Part shown: positions 40,703-40,928 of the stretch, piece after piece
Position numbering within the stretch: position 1 is the first letter of the stretch
Layout of the letters: the number at the start of each line of letters is the position of its first letter
From: JBBSEZ01 sp038239195
GTDB taxonomy: Bacteria; Planctomycetota; Planctomycetia; Gemmatales; Gemmataceae
DNA: 40,928 nucleotides
Reading direction: 5' to 3'
NCBI GenBank assembly: GCA_038239195.1
Contig: JBBSEZ010000023.1
Span: forward strand, 1-40,928
The notes under the pieces: model-generated
What the model was told of the DNA's origin: nothing
The model's database searches: none
What the model saw: only the letters and a program-made list of their open reading frames with translations
Made by a program: the position numbers and the translations under genes

Positions 40703-40928
40703 ACGGAGACACTCCTGAAGAGAAGGGCCATCGTAAACCACCGCCAAACAGGCCGTTCGCGGCGCGGGAGCGCCGAACCGATCGGAAAGGAGAGGCACCG
40801 CCCGGCGAACGGGCATCGGTAGATGATTATCGAGTGTAGTCGAGGCGAAGAATCGACGCAAGAATAAAGCGCGCGGGATGGGAGGAGAGGGGGAGAAGGG
40901 CGCCCCTCCCCCGTGTAGCCGCGACGCG

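Overview
The window is high-GC bacterial chromosome that most resembles a planctomycete, probably a Gemmataceae-like lineage. The reasons are several exported PQQ-like beta-propeller proteins, a lipoprotein metallopeptidase of the DUF1570 type, a zinc-ribbon/FHA/ABC fusion, a very large Ser/Thr kinase with TPRs and a cyclase-like domain, a prenyltransferase-like toroid behind a zinc ribbon, and GC-rich hairpin repeats between genes. The taxon is inferred from gene content; no rRNA or tRNA was seen.

Layout. (1) 1-8632, housekeeping and envelope genes: infC with an AUU start behind a structured leader, a reverse-strand zinc alcohol dehydrogenase with an amber codon at position 6, smpB, a GT4 glycosyltransferase followed by a tandem InaA/WaaP-type kinase, a lipoprotein metallopeptidase, and separate adjacent coaB and coaC genes. 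(2) 8705-17117: a 961-aa ABC exporter fusion facing a reverse-strand group, which holds a toroid protein, a small membrane protein, a TPR-like membrane protein, rimB and rimK. (3) 17354-17759: a frameshifted TPR pseudogene. (4) 17940-30388: eight same-strand genes, namely a PaaK-like acyl-adenylating enzyme, three exported beta-propeller proteins, a short LuxE/PaaK-like adenylating enzyme, an aldehyde dehydrogenase, an iron alcohol dehydrogenase and a fourth exported propeller. Two palindromic elements lie inside the cluster and a third just beyond it. (5) 30456-31765: a response regulator with a PP2C (RsbU/SpoIIE) output domain behind a perfect TATAAT box. (6) 31852-36313, an accessory island: a hicBA pair, a remnant of a TPR gene, DUF4058, DUF4926 and DUF4258 genes, and a RepA/RecA-like ATPase with TGGCAA direct repeats upstream. 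(7) 36436-40702: the kinase-TPR-cyclase-like protein and an exported VWA protein, both on the reverse strand.

How the genes may work together. The most interesting unit is 17940-30388. Its cytoplasmic enzymes form a logical chain: acid activation by adenylation, reduction to an aldehyde, reduction to an alcohol (or the reverse). They are interleaved with secreted propellers that lack haem motifs. The substrate is unknown. The glycosyltransferase and tandem kinase look like an envelope glycolipid-modifying pair. rimB/rimK suggest glutamate-ligase/peptidase modification. The kinase at the right end has lost three key cyclase residues and probably uses that domain for binding rather than catalysis.
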